From: Sphingopyxis chilensis
GTDB taxonomy: Bacteria > Pseudomonadota > Alphaproteobacteria > Sphingomonadales > Sphingomonadaceae
Assembly (NCBI RefSeq): GCF_035930445.1
Contig: NZ_CP142394.1
Span: 1,459,501 to 1,523,500 of the forward strand
Reading direction: 5' to 3'
Length of the DNA stretch: 64,000 bases
Shown here piece after piece: positions 26,171 through 34,903 of the stretch. Below the pieces are notes generated by a model. That model saw only the letters and a list, made by a program, of their open reading frames with translations, searched no databases and was not told where the DNA came from. The translations under genes and the position numbers were made by a program. Each line of letters begins with the position of its first letter. Positions within the stretch are counted from its first letter, which is position 1.

Positions 26171-26467
26171 TCAGCTGCGCGCGCGGCGTCGCCGGGTCTC
26201 CCAGCCCTTCTTCGCTGCCGCCGAGCGTTGTTCGGCGCTCTGGCTCGATCCGCCCTTGCGTCCGCCCTTGCGCGAGGAGGCATGATTTTCCGTCTTGCCG
26301 CGTCCCGAGCCCGACTTCTTGCCGCCGCCCGATTCCTTGTTCACCGTTGCCCAGGCGCGTCGCTCGGCTTCCTCCTTGCCGACGCCGCGGTCTTCATAGC
26401 CTTCTTCGATATGTTCGGCCTTGCGCTTCTGCTTGTCGGTGTAGCTCGACTTGTCGCCGCGGGGCAT
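26171..26467 (-). CDS. KGG-type small basic stress protein ('plasmid stabilization'-like)
   Basis: 98 residues, very basic. SYTDKQKRKAEHIEEGYEDRG and EAERRAWATVNKESGGGKKSGSG are the signature of small proteins often misnamed plasmid stabilization proteins; the C-terminus RKGGRKGGSSQSAEQRSAAAKKGWETRRR carries KGG-like repeats seen in stress-induced proteins. Possibly binds nucleic acid. It heads the SDR-hemerythrin-crp run and has both an EcfG-like promoter and an FNR-like site upstream. Confidence 0.85.
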   Translation of the reverse strand: MPRGDKSSYTDKQKRKAEHIEEGYEDRGVGKEEAERRAWATVNKESGGGKKSGSGRGKTENHASSRKGGRKGGSSQSAEQRSAAAKKGWETRRRRARS

Positions 26468-26499
26468 GGTCCGTCTCCTTCTGCCCCCGCTGGTTTCGA

Positions 26500-26524
26500 A
26501 ACCGACGGGTTCGGGCCGAGTTCC
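26500..26524 (-). promoter_or_regulatory. Possible EcfG promoter (GGAAC-N16-GGTT)
   Basis: On the minus strand GGAAC, 16 bases, GGTT, 33 bp before the ATG of the KGG protein gene. The core GTT of the -10 is kept. Confidence 0.45.
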
Positions 26525-26557
26525 GTCCGCCGCGCGGTGCGGACTCCCGAAAACTCC

Positions 26558-26571
26558 TTAACCTGCGTCAG
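26558..26571. promoter_or_regulatory. FNR-like site, copy C
   Basis: TTAAC-CTGC-GTCAG: nine of ten half-site positions fit TTRAY-N4-RTYAA. It lies 34 bp upstream of the GGAAC element of the KGG gene. Confidence 0.4.
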
Positions 26572-26718
26572 GAATCGCGCTGTCGAGAGCGGACCGCGAA
26601 AAAGGAGAGGGCGGCATCGGCGGCCAGATCCGCGGAGCGACGCCCCGAGGCCGCGAAGAGGAAACGGGTCAGTTTGCCGCGGCGCCGGTCGCTACCCGTC
26701 GGCGAGCGACAACCTCAA

Positions 26719-26740
26719 GATCGTGACGGCGGTCACGATC
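26719..26740. promoter_or_regulatory. CRP-type palindrome
   Basis: GATCGTGAC-GGCG-GTCACGATC: a perfect 9-bp inverted repeat containing GTGA-N6-TCAC, the core of the CRP box. The nearest plus-strand gene is the flavoprotein at 27115, 375 bp away. Confidence 0.4.
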
Positions 26741-26880
26741 GGCATCGGCGGCGGAACGGCGCGCGCCGACGGGCGTCTTGTTCAGGCCCGTGCGGAGGCA
26801 ATTGGCAGAAAGGACGCCGTCATGACGCAGAATGAACAAGCCAGTCCGCGCGGCGTCAACGCGCTTCGCGACGGGCAGCG

Positions 26881-26907
26881 GAACGGCAGGAACAGCAGGA
26901 ACAGCCG
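26881..26907 (+). repeat. Three tandem 9-bp repeats
   Basis: GAACGGCAG, GAACAGCAG and GAACAGCCG in tandem, each differing from its neighbour by one position. Confidence 0.8.
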
Positions 26908-27114
26908 GATCGCGAGGAGCGCCGGCAAGGTCCGCGCGGCGGCGAATGCGGTCTGTCCCGCCCCGCCTCGGGCGGGCGCTCGGCCGGGGCGAGGCCGGAG
27001 AGGCGGCAGCGCCAGGAACTGGCTGTTTTGCGGAGCGGGTAATGTACAAGGGAACGCGACGCGGGCCGTGGCGCACTCGCGCTCCGGCGTCGGGTCGCCG
27101 CAAAGGAAGTGGAC

Positions 27115-28068
27115 ATGGAAGATGTGCTTGTCGTCGGCGGCGGCCCGGCGGGGTTGACTGCGGCGCTTTACCTTGCGCGCTATCGGCGCCGCGTGCGCCT
27201 CGTTCACGATCGCCGCTCGCGCGCCTTGCTCGCCCCGCGCGCGCACAATGTTCCCGGATTTCCTGGCGGCATCGCGGGCTCCGAACTGATCGGCAGGATG
27301 ACCGAGCATGCCGAGCGATACGGCGCGCGTCTCGATCACGGGCGCGTGACCGCACTCAAGGCGCGGCAAGGCGGCTATGTCGCGCTGCTCGACACCGGTG
27401 AGGAGCTGTCCGCGCGCGGCGTCATCCTGGCGACCGGCGTCGAAACCCGCACGATCACGCTCGAGCAGGGCGACCATGACGATGCCGTACGCGCCGGCGT
27501 GCTTCGCTATTGTCCGATCTGCGACGGCTTTGAACAGCGTGGCGCCGCGATCGCGGTGCTCGGATCCGATCTGCATGGTGCGGCCGAGGCAATGTTCCTG
27601 CGCCAATATTCGGACGCGGTCACACTGATTCCAAAAGCGCGCGTTGCCTTGACCGCGGCGCAGCGCCGCGAGCTCGCGGCGAGCGATGTCGCCATTCTCG
27701 AGCGCGGGGTCACCGCGATCCGGCATCGCGCCGACCGGATCGAGCTGACGCTCGATGGGGACAGGGCACCGCGCGCCTTCGATATCCTCTATCCCGCCCT
27801 GGGCTCGCGGCCGCGAACCGAGCTCGCCGAACAGCTGGGTATTGCGCCCAATGCCGACGGCGGGCTCGCCGCCGACGCCTTCGGCGAACCGCTACGTCCC
27901 GGGCTTTTTGCCGCGGGTGACGTCCTGACCGGCCTCGACCAGATTAGCGTCGCGGCGGGTCAGGGCGCAATGGCGGCCACACGCCTTCACAATTGGTTGC
28001 GCGAACTCGAAGGGCATGTGATGGCCGAGCAAGCGCCCGTCGGGAGCGCACCCGGTCCGCGCCGCTGA
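27115..28068 (+). CDS. Thioredoxin reductase-like FAD/NAD(P) oxidoreductase
   Basis: 317 residues. FAD-binding VLVVGGGPAGLTAALYLARY at the N-terminus, redox pair CPICDG (TrxR-type C-x2-C with Pro-Ile between), a second Rossmann GxGxxG-like segment VLGSDLHGAAEAMFL, and C-terminal FAAGDVLTGLDQISVAAGQGA. It likely transfers NADPH electrons to a small thiol protein or acts as a ferredoxin/flavodoxin-type reductase. AAAGGAAG is eight bases before the ATG; an upstream GTG is possible. Confidence 0.88.
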   Translation: MEDVLVVGGGPAGLTAALYLARYRRRVRLVHDRRSRALLAPRAHNVPGFPGGIAGSELIGRMTEHAERYGARLDHGRVTALKARQGGYVALLDTGEELSARGVILATGVETRTITLEQGDHDDAVRAGVLRYCPICDGFEQRGAAIAVLGSDLHGAAEAMFLRQYSDAVTLIPKARVALTAAQRRELAASDVAILERGVTAIRHRADRIELTLDGDRAPRAFDILYPALGSRPRTELAEQLGIAPNADGGLAADAFGEPLRPGLFAAGDVLTGLDQISVAAGQGAMAATRLHNWLRELEGHVMAEQAPVGSAPGPRR

Positions 28069-28198
28069 GGCACCGGCCGTCCGGCTGGACGCGGTCGCGG
28101 GTTATCGCTTTGCGGCGCCGGCAATGCGCGGGTTCACCTGGCGATCCGAGATAAGGGAGGGCGTCGATGCGTGGGCTCCGCTTCGACCCCGCCGCGTC

Positions 28199-28600
28199 TC
28201 ACGACGTGGCTTCGGGCATCTGCGCCCCGCGCTGGCGGGCGGAATAGCTCGCTTCGCCGACACCGATCCGGCCGTCGACGGGTGCGGCGCCATCGATCTC
28301 GAGCCCGGACCCCACAGGTGCGGGCTCCGCCGCGACGATCCAGTAGGGTGCGTCGCCGTCCCACGCCTTTTCGAGGCGACACAGGGCGCGGCCGTTTTCG
28401 AGGAGCAGGGCGCGTCGTCCTTCGGCCTCGCCGCGCGCGATTTCGAGCGCATAGCCGGCATTTTCGGCCTCGAACTCGACCCGTTTTCCGACCCCGGCGC
28501 CGTCGTCGTCGTAGCGCAGCGTATAGGTGCGTCGCGGGACCGCGACAGGGCCGGCCGCCGGGTCGCCGAGGTCAGGGGGGACAGGAAGGAGCGACGCCAT
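28199..28600 (-). CDS. Small uncharacterised protein, paralogue of 15018-15281
   Basis: 133 residues. RRTYTLRYDDDGAGVGKRVEF, AENAGYALEIARGEAEGR and ALLLENGRALCRLEKAWD define the family shared with the 87-residue protein at 15018. The C-terminal part (PYWIVAAEPAPVGSGLEI) is specific to this copy. GAGG precedes the ATG at moderate distance. It follows the small membrane protein gene by 11 bases. Confidence 0.75.
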   Translation of the reverse strand: MASLLPVPPDLGDPAAGPVAVPRRTYTLRYDDDGAGVGKRVEFEAENAGYALEIARGEAEGRRALLLENGRALCRLEKAWDGDAPYWIVAAEPAPVGSGLEIDGAAPVDGRIGVGEASYSARQRGAQMPEATS

Positions 28601-28611
28601 ATTGCCGAGCC

Positions 28612-28872
28612 TCAGTAGGAAGGCGGATCGCTGGCCGGAAAGGATTCGTCGGCGGCCTGGTCGACCCTGTCCCACTCGCGGCGGGTTTCATCGCGCATCG
28701 CATCCGGTCCCGCGCTGCGCGTCTGGTCAAACCCTTCGGGTTCGGTCTCGTTATCGGCGAAGGCCGCCGCGTGCCGTTCGCTCTTCGGCGCCCCGGGGCG
28801 CTGACGGCGGGTAAACCAGAACAGCGCTCCCAGCATCGCCAGTCCCAGAATCTTGTCTGTCCTTGTCGCCAT
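28612..28872 (-). CDS. Small membrane-anchored protein with DESFPASDPP tail
   Basis: 86 residues: MATRTDKILGLAMLGALFWF gives one helix, followed by a charged segment and the C-terminal tail VDQAADESFPASDPPSY. This tail is a recurring motif of small alphaproteobacterial proteins, many stress induced. GAGGAG lies eight bases before the chosen ATG; two further in-frame ATGs upstream lack such a site. Function unknown. Confidence 0.75.
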   Translation of the reverse strand: MATRTDKILGLAMLGALFWFTRRQRPGAPKSERHAAAFADNETEPEGFDQTRSAGPDAMRDETRREWDRVDQAADESFPASDPPSY

Positions 28873-29097
28873 GACATTGCTCCTCGTCTTCACCCGGTCC
28901 AACCAGGCAAACATGCCGATAGTTGCGGGGGAATCCGGGCGGCGAGCCGAATTTTCGGCCCCGCTTATCACAGGTTTATAAATCGTCTCGCGGCGCGGGA
29001 AGTCGGGGGGCGGCTTGCGGGGAGGGGTGGACCGTCGGCGCAGCGCGCTTCATGCCGGGCGTGCGCGGCCCCGCGCGTTTCGGCTCGGTTTTCGTCG

Positions 29098-31323
29098 TCA
29101 CTCCCAGTTGAGCAGAAGGCGTCCACTCGCGGGCACACGGTAATCGACCCGGTCGTCGCTTGTCTGCTGCGGGCGCAGCACGTCACCGTCGGCGGTGGCC
29201 ACGCGGGTCGGGGTCAGCTTGCGGCGCTTTTGGCGGACGAAGCTCAGTCGCGCCACGCAGGTTTCGCCGCCGTCGAGCGTCAGCGTGACCGTCCGCTCGT
29301 CGGTGCGTTCGATCGCGCGCACGAAATGATCGCAATATAGCAGAAAAGGAGCGTTTTCGATCCGGTGGAACGCGCGCGACGCGAAGATCATCGCCGCTCC
29401 CGCGCCGTAAATTTCCTGTCCGACCTGCCCGGCTTGCTGGCCGTCGGGGTAGAGATCCTCGAGCGGGAACGAGAGCTTGCGGTCGACATGGCCGTTGTTC
29501 GCGCGCTGTTGATCGGCGATTGCGTCGGCGGGTAGCGCGTCGGGATAATAGTACCAGGCACGGTCGAGCGCATATTTGCAATATTCGGCGATCAGCATGC
29601 GCGCGGCGGGTTCGAGATCGGGACCGCTGTCGCCGAGATAATGTTCGAAGGCCGCGAAGCTGTCGAAGCATTCGTAGATCGCCATATAAGGCGCGTCCTG
29701 AAGCGCCGTCGCGCCGAGAAAATTGCGATGATGGGCCGCGTGGCCGAGCCGGCTTTCCCAGATTTCGCAATTGTGGAAAAAGCTCGCGAGATAGACATAG
29801 CTCTGTTCGCGATACACGTCGCAGTTGGTGATCCGCCACAAGCGCATGCACGCCGCCGCGCCCCAAGCCGTCAGATTGGCCTGGTAGTTGATCGCGAAGC
29901 CGAGGCCGATGGCCGCGTCGGTCGCGGCCCGCGCCTCGTCGAGATAGCGCTTCTCGTCGGTGAGCTCATAGGCCTCGAGCATCACCCAGGCATAGATGCC
30001 ACCGACGTCGGTCTGCCCGCGCCCGTCGGCCCCCGCCGTCTCGGTGATGACCGAAAAATCGGTGACCTTGTACTGGATCGGCCATTTATAGTCGAAATGG
30101 CGGGCGGCCCGAATCCCGTAATCGAGCGACTTCAGGAACAGCGACCTCGCCTCATGATCGCCGTCGAGCGCGAGTTTGCCCAGGTTGAGGAGCGGGTGAT
30201 AAAGATACCAGCTGTCGACCGCGTCGGCATCCTTGTCGTCACCCACATTGGGCAGGTAGCGCCTCAGCGTCGCCAGCTCCTTGTCGTAGAAACGCGAGAG
30301 CCCCGCCTTGAACTCGGCCTCGAGCGGGTGCGCTTCGCCCGTCCACCGTCCCCATTCGTGGATCGCCTGGACGAGCGACATCTGCACCATGACGTCGGGA
30401 TATTCGGCGGCGGTGTAGGGATGGATATAGCGATGGCCATAATGACGGATGGTCGCCTCGGGCGCGCCGTCGAGGTCGCGCAGCGTCGCGCGCGCGCGCG
30501 CTATCCAGTCTCGATATTCGGTGTCGGGCAGATCGAGCAACTGGTAGGCTCCGCCGAGCATCTGCAGGAAATGCCGCGCGCGATCGCGCTCGTCGCGGGG
30601 ACCGTCGGGACGGAACAGGACGGTCGCATCGGAGAGGATCATCTCCTTGCCGGCAGCGAGCGGCTTCGCATCCTTCTCTTCGTGCGTTCGCGGCGTCGGG
30701 AGGAGCAAGCCCAGCTCGGGCCAGATCCCGCCGACACATTCTTTCGGCGTCGTCGCGGTCGCGCGGCAATAATCGTTGAGAGCGGTGAGATTCTGAAAAT
30801 AGAAGATGCTGCCGGCTTCGGGATCGTCGATATGAAAAAAGAGAAGTCCGCTGTTGATACCGCGCTGAACGGCATCCACCCCTCCCACGGCGCCGACCGG
30901 GTCGTCGTTCGCATCGAGCGGGTAGAGGTCGCGAGGGACGAAAGGCAGGATCGTCGGCGCCGCCGGAACGAAGCGCGTCACGACACGGAAATAGGGAAGG
31001 GTGCGCGCGCCCGTCCGGACCGAGACGCGATGTTCGCCCAGCGCGCTGGTGATCGCAAGGCTGGCGATGTCGCCGGGGTCGGGATCGCGAAATTCGATCT
31101 TCGAATCGCCTGTCCAATGCGCCGCCCGAAGCGCGATGCCTCCCTTGCGTTCGCGGCGCACGATGAGCCACAGCGCCGCCCCCAGCGGCCGCAACTCCGC
31201 GTCCAGGTCCCCGACTCCGAAGCTGGCCGGCGCCTTTCCGCGCGACGATGCAAGCCGGTCGCGCAGCGCGAGAAGGCCGGGCGTCACGGCCAGGGCCTGC
31301 TTGCGAAGGGCGCTCGACGTCAT
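29098..31323 (-). CDS. Uncharacterised 741-residue protein with helical-toroid C-terminal half
   Basis: No signal peptide. Residues ~1-270 are mixed; from ~280 the sequence has the repeated paired helices and Trp/Tyr/His/Asp clusters of (alpha/alpha)6 barrels: YGHRYIHPYTAAEYPD, WGRWTGEAHPLE, ADAVDSWYLYHPLLNLGKLALDG, GGIYAWVMLEAYELT and QANLTAWGAAACMRLWRITN. A short beta-rich C-terminus follows. It may act on a carbohydrate, but I cannot assign a GH family or substrate. AAAGGATTGAGGA precedes the ATG. It stands alone, with 225-bp gaps on both sides. Confidence 0.8.
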   Translation of the reverse strand: MTSSALRKQALAVTPGLLALRDRLASSRGKAPASFGVGDLDAELRPLGAALWLIVRRERKGGIALRAAHWTGDSKIEFRDPDPGDIASLAITSALGEHRVSVRTGARTLPYFRVVTRFVPAAPTILPFVPRDLYPLDANDDPVGAVGGVDAVQRGINSGLLFFHIDDPEAGSIFYFQNLTALNDYCRATATTPKECVGGIWPELGLLLPTPRTHEEKDAKPLAAGKEMILSDATVLFRPDGPRDERDRARHFLQMLGGAYQLLDLPDTEYRDWIARARATLRDLDGAPEATIRHYGHRYIHPYTAAEYPDVMVQMSLVQAIHEWGRWTGEAHPLEAEFKAGLSRFYDKELATLRRYLPNVGDDKDADAVDSWYLYHPLLNLGKLALDGDHEARSLFLKSLDYGIRAARHFDYKWPIQYKVTDFSVITETAGADGRGQTDVGGIYAWVMLEAYELTDEKRYLDEARAATDAAIGLGFAINYQANLTAWGAAACMRLWRITNCDVYREQSYVYLASFFHNCEIWESRLGHAAHHRNFLGATALQDAPYMAIYECFDSFAAFEHYLGDSGPDLEPAARMLIAEYCKYALDRAWYYYPDALPADAIADQQRANNGHVDRKLSFPLEDLYPDGQQAGQVGQEIYGAGAAMIFASRAFHRIENAPFLLYCDHFVRAIERTDERTVTLTLDGGETCVARLSFVRQKRRKLTPTRVATADGDVLRPQQTSDDRVDYRVPASGRLLLNWE

Positions 31324-31547
31324 TCCTCAATCCTTTCGGGCGGTGCGGACCGGATCGCGCCGGCGGTGTGTTCGCCGCCGTCACCGCAAGGAGAGCGCGC
31401 GAGGAGCGCACGCGTTCCCCCAGGGACGCCCCGCGAATCTGCCCTGCGCGTCCGGGATGCAATCCGTTGCCCTCGCTGCGCTCGCGCTTGCGGTGAGCGC
31501 GGCGCGCGTGCCGGGCCTTGGGGGGCGCGGCGCCCCGGGCGAAAGTT

Positions 31548-32135
31548 TCAGCCGACAGGGGTGCCCGGCCGGCCGGTCTGGCTTGCCGGTGCAGCGTCCC
31601 GGTCAAGCCCGGCATCGCGGCGCGGCGCGGCCGGATCGATCGCTTCGCCGTTGGTCTCGCGCGAGAGATATTCGACGGTGAGGCTCGGCAGCATGTCGTC
31701 GAGATCGACGGCAAAACGCTCGCTCGCGTTCGCCATTTGCGCGCACGCCTGCGCCGTCGCCGTATCGCCTTCTTCCTCCGCTGCCGCGACAAGGATGCGC
31801 GCCGACGAGGTCTGCATGCGCGCGAAGGTGCTTGTTGCGAGCGCCGCCTTGACGACTTCGTCGCCGAGGACCGTACCACTGAGGCTCTGGCCGAGGGCGG
31901 TGATCTGGCCGGTGGCATCCTTGATCAGCGAGGTGCTGGCGCCCCGGCTCGAAAGACAGCGATCGATCGCGCGGGCGTGGCTGTCGCAAAGCTCGGCCTG
32001 TTCGCGCAGCTTCCGACTGAAATCGGGATAGTCTTCGTTACGCCCCGCCGTGCCGCGCAGCATCGTCGCCGCCTGCGCTTCGCTGGCATGCGCATCGCGA
32101 AGCCATTCGTCGGTTCTTTCCTTCAGGCTCGTCAT
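31548..32135 (-). CDS. DUF892 (YciE/YciF) ferritin-like protein
   Basis: 195 residues. KERTDEWLRDAHASEAQAATML opens a four-helix bundle of the DUF892 family; the helices continue through FSRKLREQAELCDSHARAIDRCL, LGDEVVKAALATSTFARMQ and TAQACAQMANASERFAVDL. Ferritin-like proteins of this group are induced by osmotic and general stress. The last ~30 residues are disordered. AAAGGAGG precedes the ATG. The best FNR-like site of the window lies 60 bp upstream. Confidence 0.85.
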   Translation of the reverse strand: MTSLKERTDEWLRDAHASEAQAATMLRGTAGRNEDYPDFSRKLREQAELCDSHARAIDRCLSSRGASTSLIKDATGQITALGQSLSGTVLGDEVVKAALATSTFARMQTSSARILVAAAEEEGDTATAQACAQMANASERFAVDLDDMLPSLTVEYLSRETNGEAIDPAAPRRDAGLDRDAAPASQTGRPGTPVG

Positions 32136-32468
32136 TTCTGCCTCCTTTGCTGAATGCCCCTGCAAGCGCCGAATCCCGGCATCGTTCCGCCCTGTTGATG
32201 CAGGTTAATCCTTTTCCCGCCGCCGCCGCCGCGGCATCGCGCGCGAGAGCGCGGGAAGTCCGGTGCCTCCACCTATTTCGATCCGAATCGGGCGATCTGC
32301 TGCGCAGCGACCTCGCGCTTTGCTCGGCGCGATGTTCCGGTATCGAATGCGCCTTTTGAGACGGGCCGAGGTGCTTGCGCCGACAGAATGCCGAAACGCC
32401 AACATGAGTTATGGAGGCGGCGCGGAAGGCATGACATCTGGGGCATGAGTGGGGGCCGAGGAGCACTC
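32136..32468. other. Divergent intergenic region between DUF892 and Crp/Fnr genes
   Basis: Holds the FNR-like site at 32195-32208 and, on the minus strand, a weak GGAAC-N16-GCTT (32164-32188). The centre contains short CCG repeats. No small gene or hairpin terminator was found. Confidence 0.5.
32195..32208. promoter_or_regulatory. FNR-like site, copy D (perfect to the motif)
   Basis: TTGAT-GCAG-GTTAA fits TTRAY-N4-RTYAA at all ten half-site positions. It lies 60 bp before the DUF892 gene and about 260 bp before the divergent Crp/Fnr gene. Confidence 0.5.
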
Positions 32469-33209
32469 ATGAACAACAGCCATGCCGCCCAAAGCTTGCT
32501 GCCCCTTCGATCGGAGGCGCCCGGCCGGTCGTTTCGGGCACGCGAATTTCTTGCTCACCGCCATGAGGCCCCGCGCGCGATCTGGCTCATCGAGGACGGT
32601 TGGGCCGCGCGGTTCAAGCTTCTGCGCGACGGGCGCCGCCACATCTCGCGCTTCTACGCTCCGGGCGATCTGTGCGATTTGTCGTGGCTTGTGACCGATG
32701 CCGCCGATCAGTCGGTAGTCGCCCTGACGAGCGTGCGCGCCGCGCGCCTCGACCGGCAGCGGCTCGATACGCGAATGGGGATCGACCCCGACCTTTCGGT
32801 CACGGTCGCCCGCGACGCGCTTGCCGAGCTGCGCGCGCAGGCGGAATGGCTCATCACCCTCGGATGCAAATCGGCGTGCGAGAAGATCGCGCATTTTTTG
32901 TGCGAACTCTATGTACGGCTCGAACGGCGCGGCCAAGCGAGAGAGCATATCTGCGATTTTCCGCTTTCGCAGCAGGATGTCGCTGATTTTACCGGAATGA
33001 CGGCGGTGCACGCATGCCGCACCCTGCGCGAGTTGCGCGAGGAAGCGGTCATCGAACTGCGCCGCCGCCGGCTTCGTATCGTGGACTTCGCCAAGCTCGC
33101 GCGCATCGGCTCTTTCGACGCGCACTATCTCGACGCCGAGTTCGAGGACGCGCCCTCGCCGCGCGGTCCCTTCGCTGCGCCGGCAAGCGCGCTGTCCGCG
33201 ACCAACTGA
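32469..33209 (+). CDS. Crp/Fnr family transcription regulator (second of three)
   Basis: 246 residues: cNMP-type barrel (IWLIEDGWAARFKLLRDGRRHISRFYAPGDLCDL) and winged helix with FPLSQQDVADFTGMTAVHACRTLRELREE. No N-terminal Cys cluster. The ATG was chosen for GAGGAG six bases upstream. It has the CHAC/T-type recognition helix also seen in the other two regulators, so the three may share operators. Its own upstream region contains the FNR-like site copy D. Confidence 0.88.
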   Translation: MNNSHAAQSLLPLRSEAPGRSFRAREFLAHRHEAPRAIWLIEDGWAARFKLLRDGRRHISRFYAPGDLCDLSWLVTDAADQSVVALTSVRAARLDRQRLDTRMGIDPDLSVTVARDALAELRAQAEWLITLGCKSACEKIAHFLCELYVRLERRGQAREHICDFPLSQQDVADFTGMTAVHACRTLRELREEAVIELRRRRLRIVDFAKLARIGSFDAHYLDAEFEDAPSPRGPFAAPASALSATN

Positions 33210-33382
33210 GCGACGGTTTGATTGTCGAGCCGCGTCTCCGCGCGTGGGGCAAGCGGCCGCCCCGCGTCAGGCGGTCCCGATTTGCGTCTCGATGTGCACG
33301 TCGCCTTCGATCACCGGGGCGGAATGTGGCGGGCGGGGCTGGGAAAGAAGACCTTGTGCCGCGTGGCCCCAGGTGCCCCCGC

Positions 33383-34501
33383 TCACAGGCCGAACGCCGA
33401 TTTGGGGATGTGCGTGATACGGCACGCCAGATCGGCCTCGCCCGACGCGACGATGAAATGGTCCCCGGCGTCGACGATTCCGGTCGTGAACACGACGTCG
33501 CGCACGTATAGCTTGTCTTCGAGCGGCCGCGTCAGCTCGGGCGCCGCTTCGAGCAGCGGCTCATGCTCGGTGCGCACGATCTCGGCGGGGTTTTCGCTGT
33601 CGAGCAGCGACCAGTAGGTGCGGTAGATGCCGACAATCTCCTTCGGCTCCACGCCATGCCAGAGGGTGAGCCAGCCCTGGTCGGTGAGGATCGGCGGCGT
33701 GCCGCCGCCCATGCGCGCGGTCGCGACCGTGTCGGCGTGCGGGCGAATTCCCGGATGGGGATGGGGTTTCCAGTGATGCGCATCGGGCGAGGTCGCCAGA
33801 TTGATCGAAGGACCCGCGCGCCACTCGGAAGCCGGGGGATAGGCGAAATATAGATCTCCGAGCGGGCGTGTCTGGGCCCAATATCGTCCCGCGATGCGGC
33901 CCTCGAAGATCAGCATATCCTTGTTCTGGTGATCGAGCACGATATCCTCGAAGCGCCAGTCGAGGCCGTCGGTGGAGCTGTAAAGCGTCGTGGAATGTCG
34001 CTCGGGACTGACCGAACAACTCGTCATCAGCCACCGGTCGTCGACGCGGCTGATGCGCGCGTCCTCGATGCCATAGCATTGAAAGCCCGCGTGCGGTGCG
34101 ATGACCCGGTCATAATGAACCGCTACGCGTTCGCGGCCGTCGGCGGTGAGTTCGACCGGGAGCAGCCACGACAGCGAGGTGAGGGCCATCACCCGCCACT
34201 TGCCGCCGCGGACGAGAAATTTGCGCGGGTCGGCGGTGTCGCACAGATCGAGCGGCCAGGCGTCGAGCCGGTAGCGGCCCGCGTCCCAGCGAATGCAGTG
34301 AACATGGCCGTCGGCAATCGGCTTCCGCAGCGCCTCGGCGACGCGAACCATCATCAGGAGGTTGCCGCTCGGGAGGCGCGTCAGGCCCGGATTGAAGGCG
34401 CCGAGCACATAGGTTTCGGCGCCGAACTGGCCGGCGAGCGGCGAGCGCGAAAGATCGACATCGTCTGGTCCGAATATCAGATGATCGACCGGGAAGGGCA
34501 T
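33383..34501 (-). CDS. GH130-like glycoside phosphorylase/hydrolase
   Basis: 372 residues of the five-bladed propeller GH43/62/130 superfamily. Pointers to GH130 are AFNPGLTRLPSGNLLMMVR, CYGIEDARISRVDDRWLMTSCSVS (E-D-A-R), DMLIFEGRIAGRYW, MGGGTPPILTDQGWLTLWHGV and YVRDVVFTTGIVDAGDHFIV. GH130 enzymes phosphorolyse beta-mannosyl linkages to mannose-1-phosphate, the substrate of ManC encoded 21 kb away. No signal peptide, so cytoplasmic. The ATG has TGGAG nine bases upstream. Mannoside specificity is an inference. Confidence 0.8.
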   Translation of the reverse strand: MPFPVDHLIFGPDDVDLSRSPLAGQFGAETYVLGAFNPGLTRLPSGNLLMMVRVAEALRKPIADGHVHCIRWDAGRYRLDAWPLDLCDTADPRKFLVRGGKWRVMALTSLSWLLPVELTADGRERVAVHYDRVIAPHAGFQCYGIEDARISRVDDRWLMTSCSVSPERHSTTLYSSTDGLDWRFEDIVLDHQNKDMLIFEGRIAGRYWAQTRPLGDLYFAYPPASEWRAGPSINLATSPDAHHWKPHPHPGIRPHADTVATARMGGGTPPILTDQGWLTLWHGVEPKEIVGIYRTYWSLLDSENPAEIVRTEHEPLLEAAPELTRPLEDKLYVRDVVFTTGIVDAGDHFIVASGEADLACRITHIPKSAFGL

Positions 34502-34903
34502 CCGCGCGACTCCAGCGTCTTGGCTCCAGCGGCGCAGGCACGCCGCTCGAAGGAATGCGCCGCGCGCGCCATTGTTCCGCGAACCCGCCGCCGGCGTCCG
34601 GGGCTCGCGGCTTTTGGAAAGCGGGCCCGGCACGGATTTTCTGCTGCACTTGATCGCTTACCCTCCCCGGCGGGACCGGTTCGGATCTTCGATGCGGATT
34701 GGGTCGCGATGCGACCCTTGGTCTGGATTCCCGATGGAATTGGGTGACGAGCAGGTGGCCGCACGATGCCGACAGGCCGAAGTGGGGGGCGCTCCGGCGC
34801 GGCGCCCGCATAGCCGTGCCGGACGATGTCCGGGCCTCTACGGGAACTCTCGGCGCCGCCGGCGCTTCTATCGCAAGGGCGGCCCCATTCGATCGAACGC
34901 GAG
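34502..34903. other. Divergent intergenic region between GH130-like and CDF genes
   Basis: Contains the minus-strand GGAAC-N16-CATT and a plus-strand GGAAC-N16-GCTT (34843-34867) facing the CDF gene. Open frames here have no recognisable content. Confidence 0.45.
34554..34578 (-). promoter_or_regulatory. Possible EcfG promoter (GGAAC-N16-CATT)
   Basis: On the minus strand GGAAC, 16 bases, CATT, 53 bp before the GH130-like gene; one base from the consensus. Confidence 0.3.

Larger units (their letters stand above)
26468..27114. other. 650-bp intergenic region rich in regulatory-looking sequence
   Basis: Besides the EcfG-like promoter and FNR-like site it holds a perfect CRP-type palindrome (26719-26740) and a 9-bp tandem repeat (26881-26907). 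An open frame from ATG 26822 is arginine-rich and low in folding potential, so I did not accept it as a gene. Confidence 0.5.

Noticed and set aside
26822..27157. 111-codon plus-strand frame starting ATG after AAAGGAC
   Set aside because: Arg/Asn/Gly repeats from the 9-bp tandem repeat, no fold, and overlap with the start of the flavoprotein gene. The nearby CRP-type palindrome keeps it from being wholly excluded.
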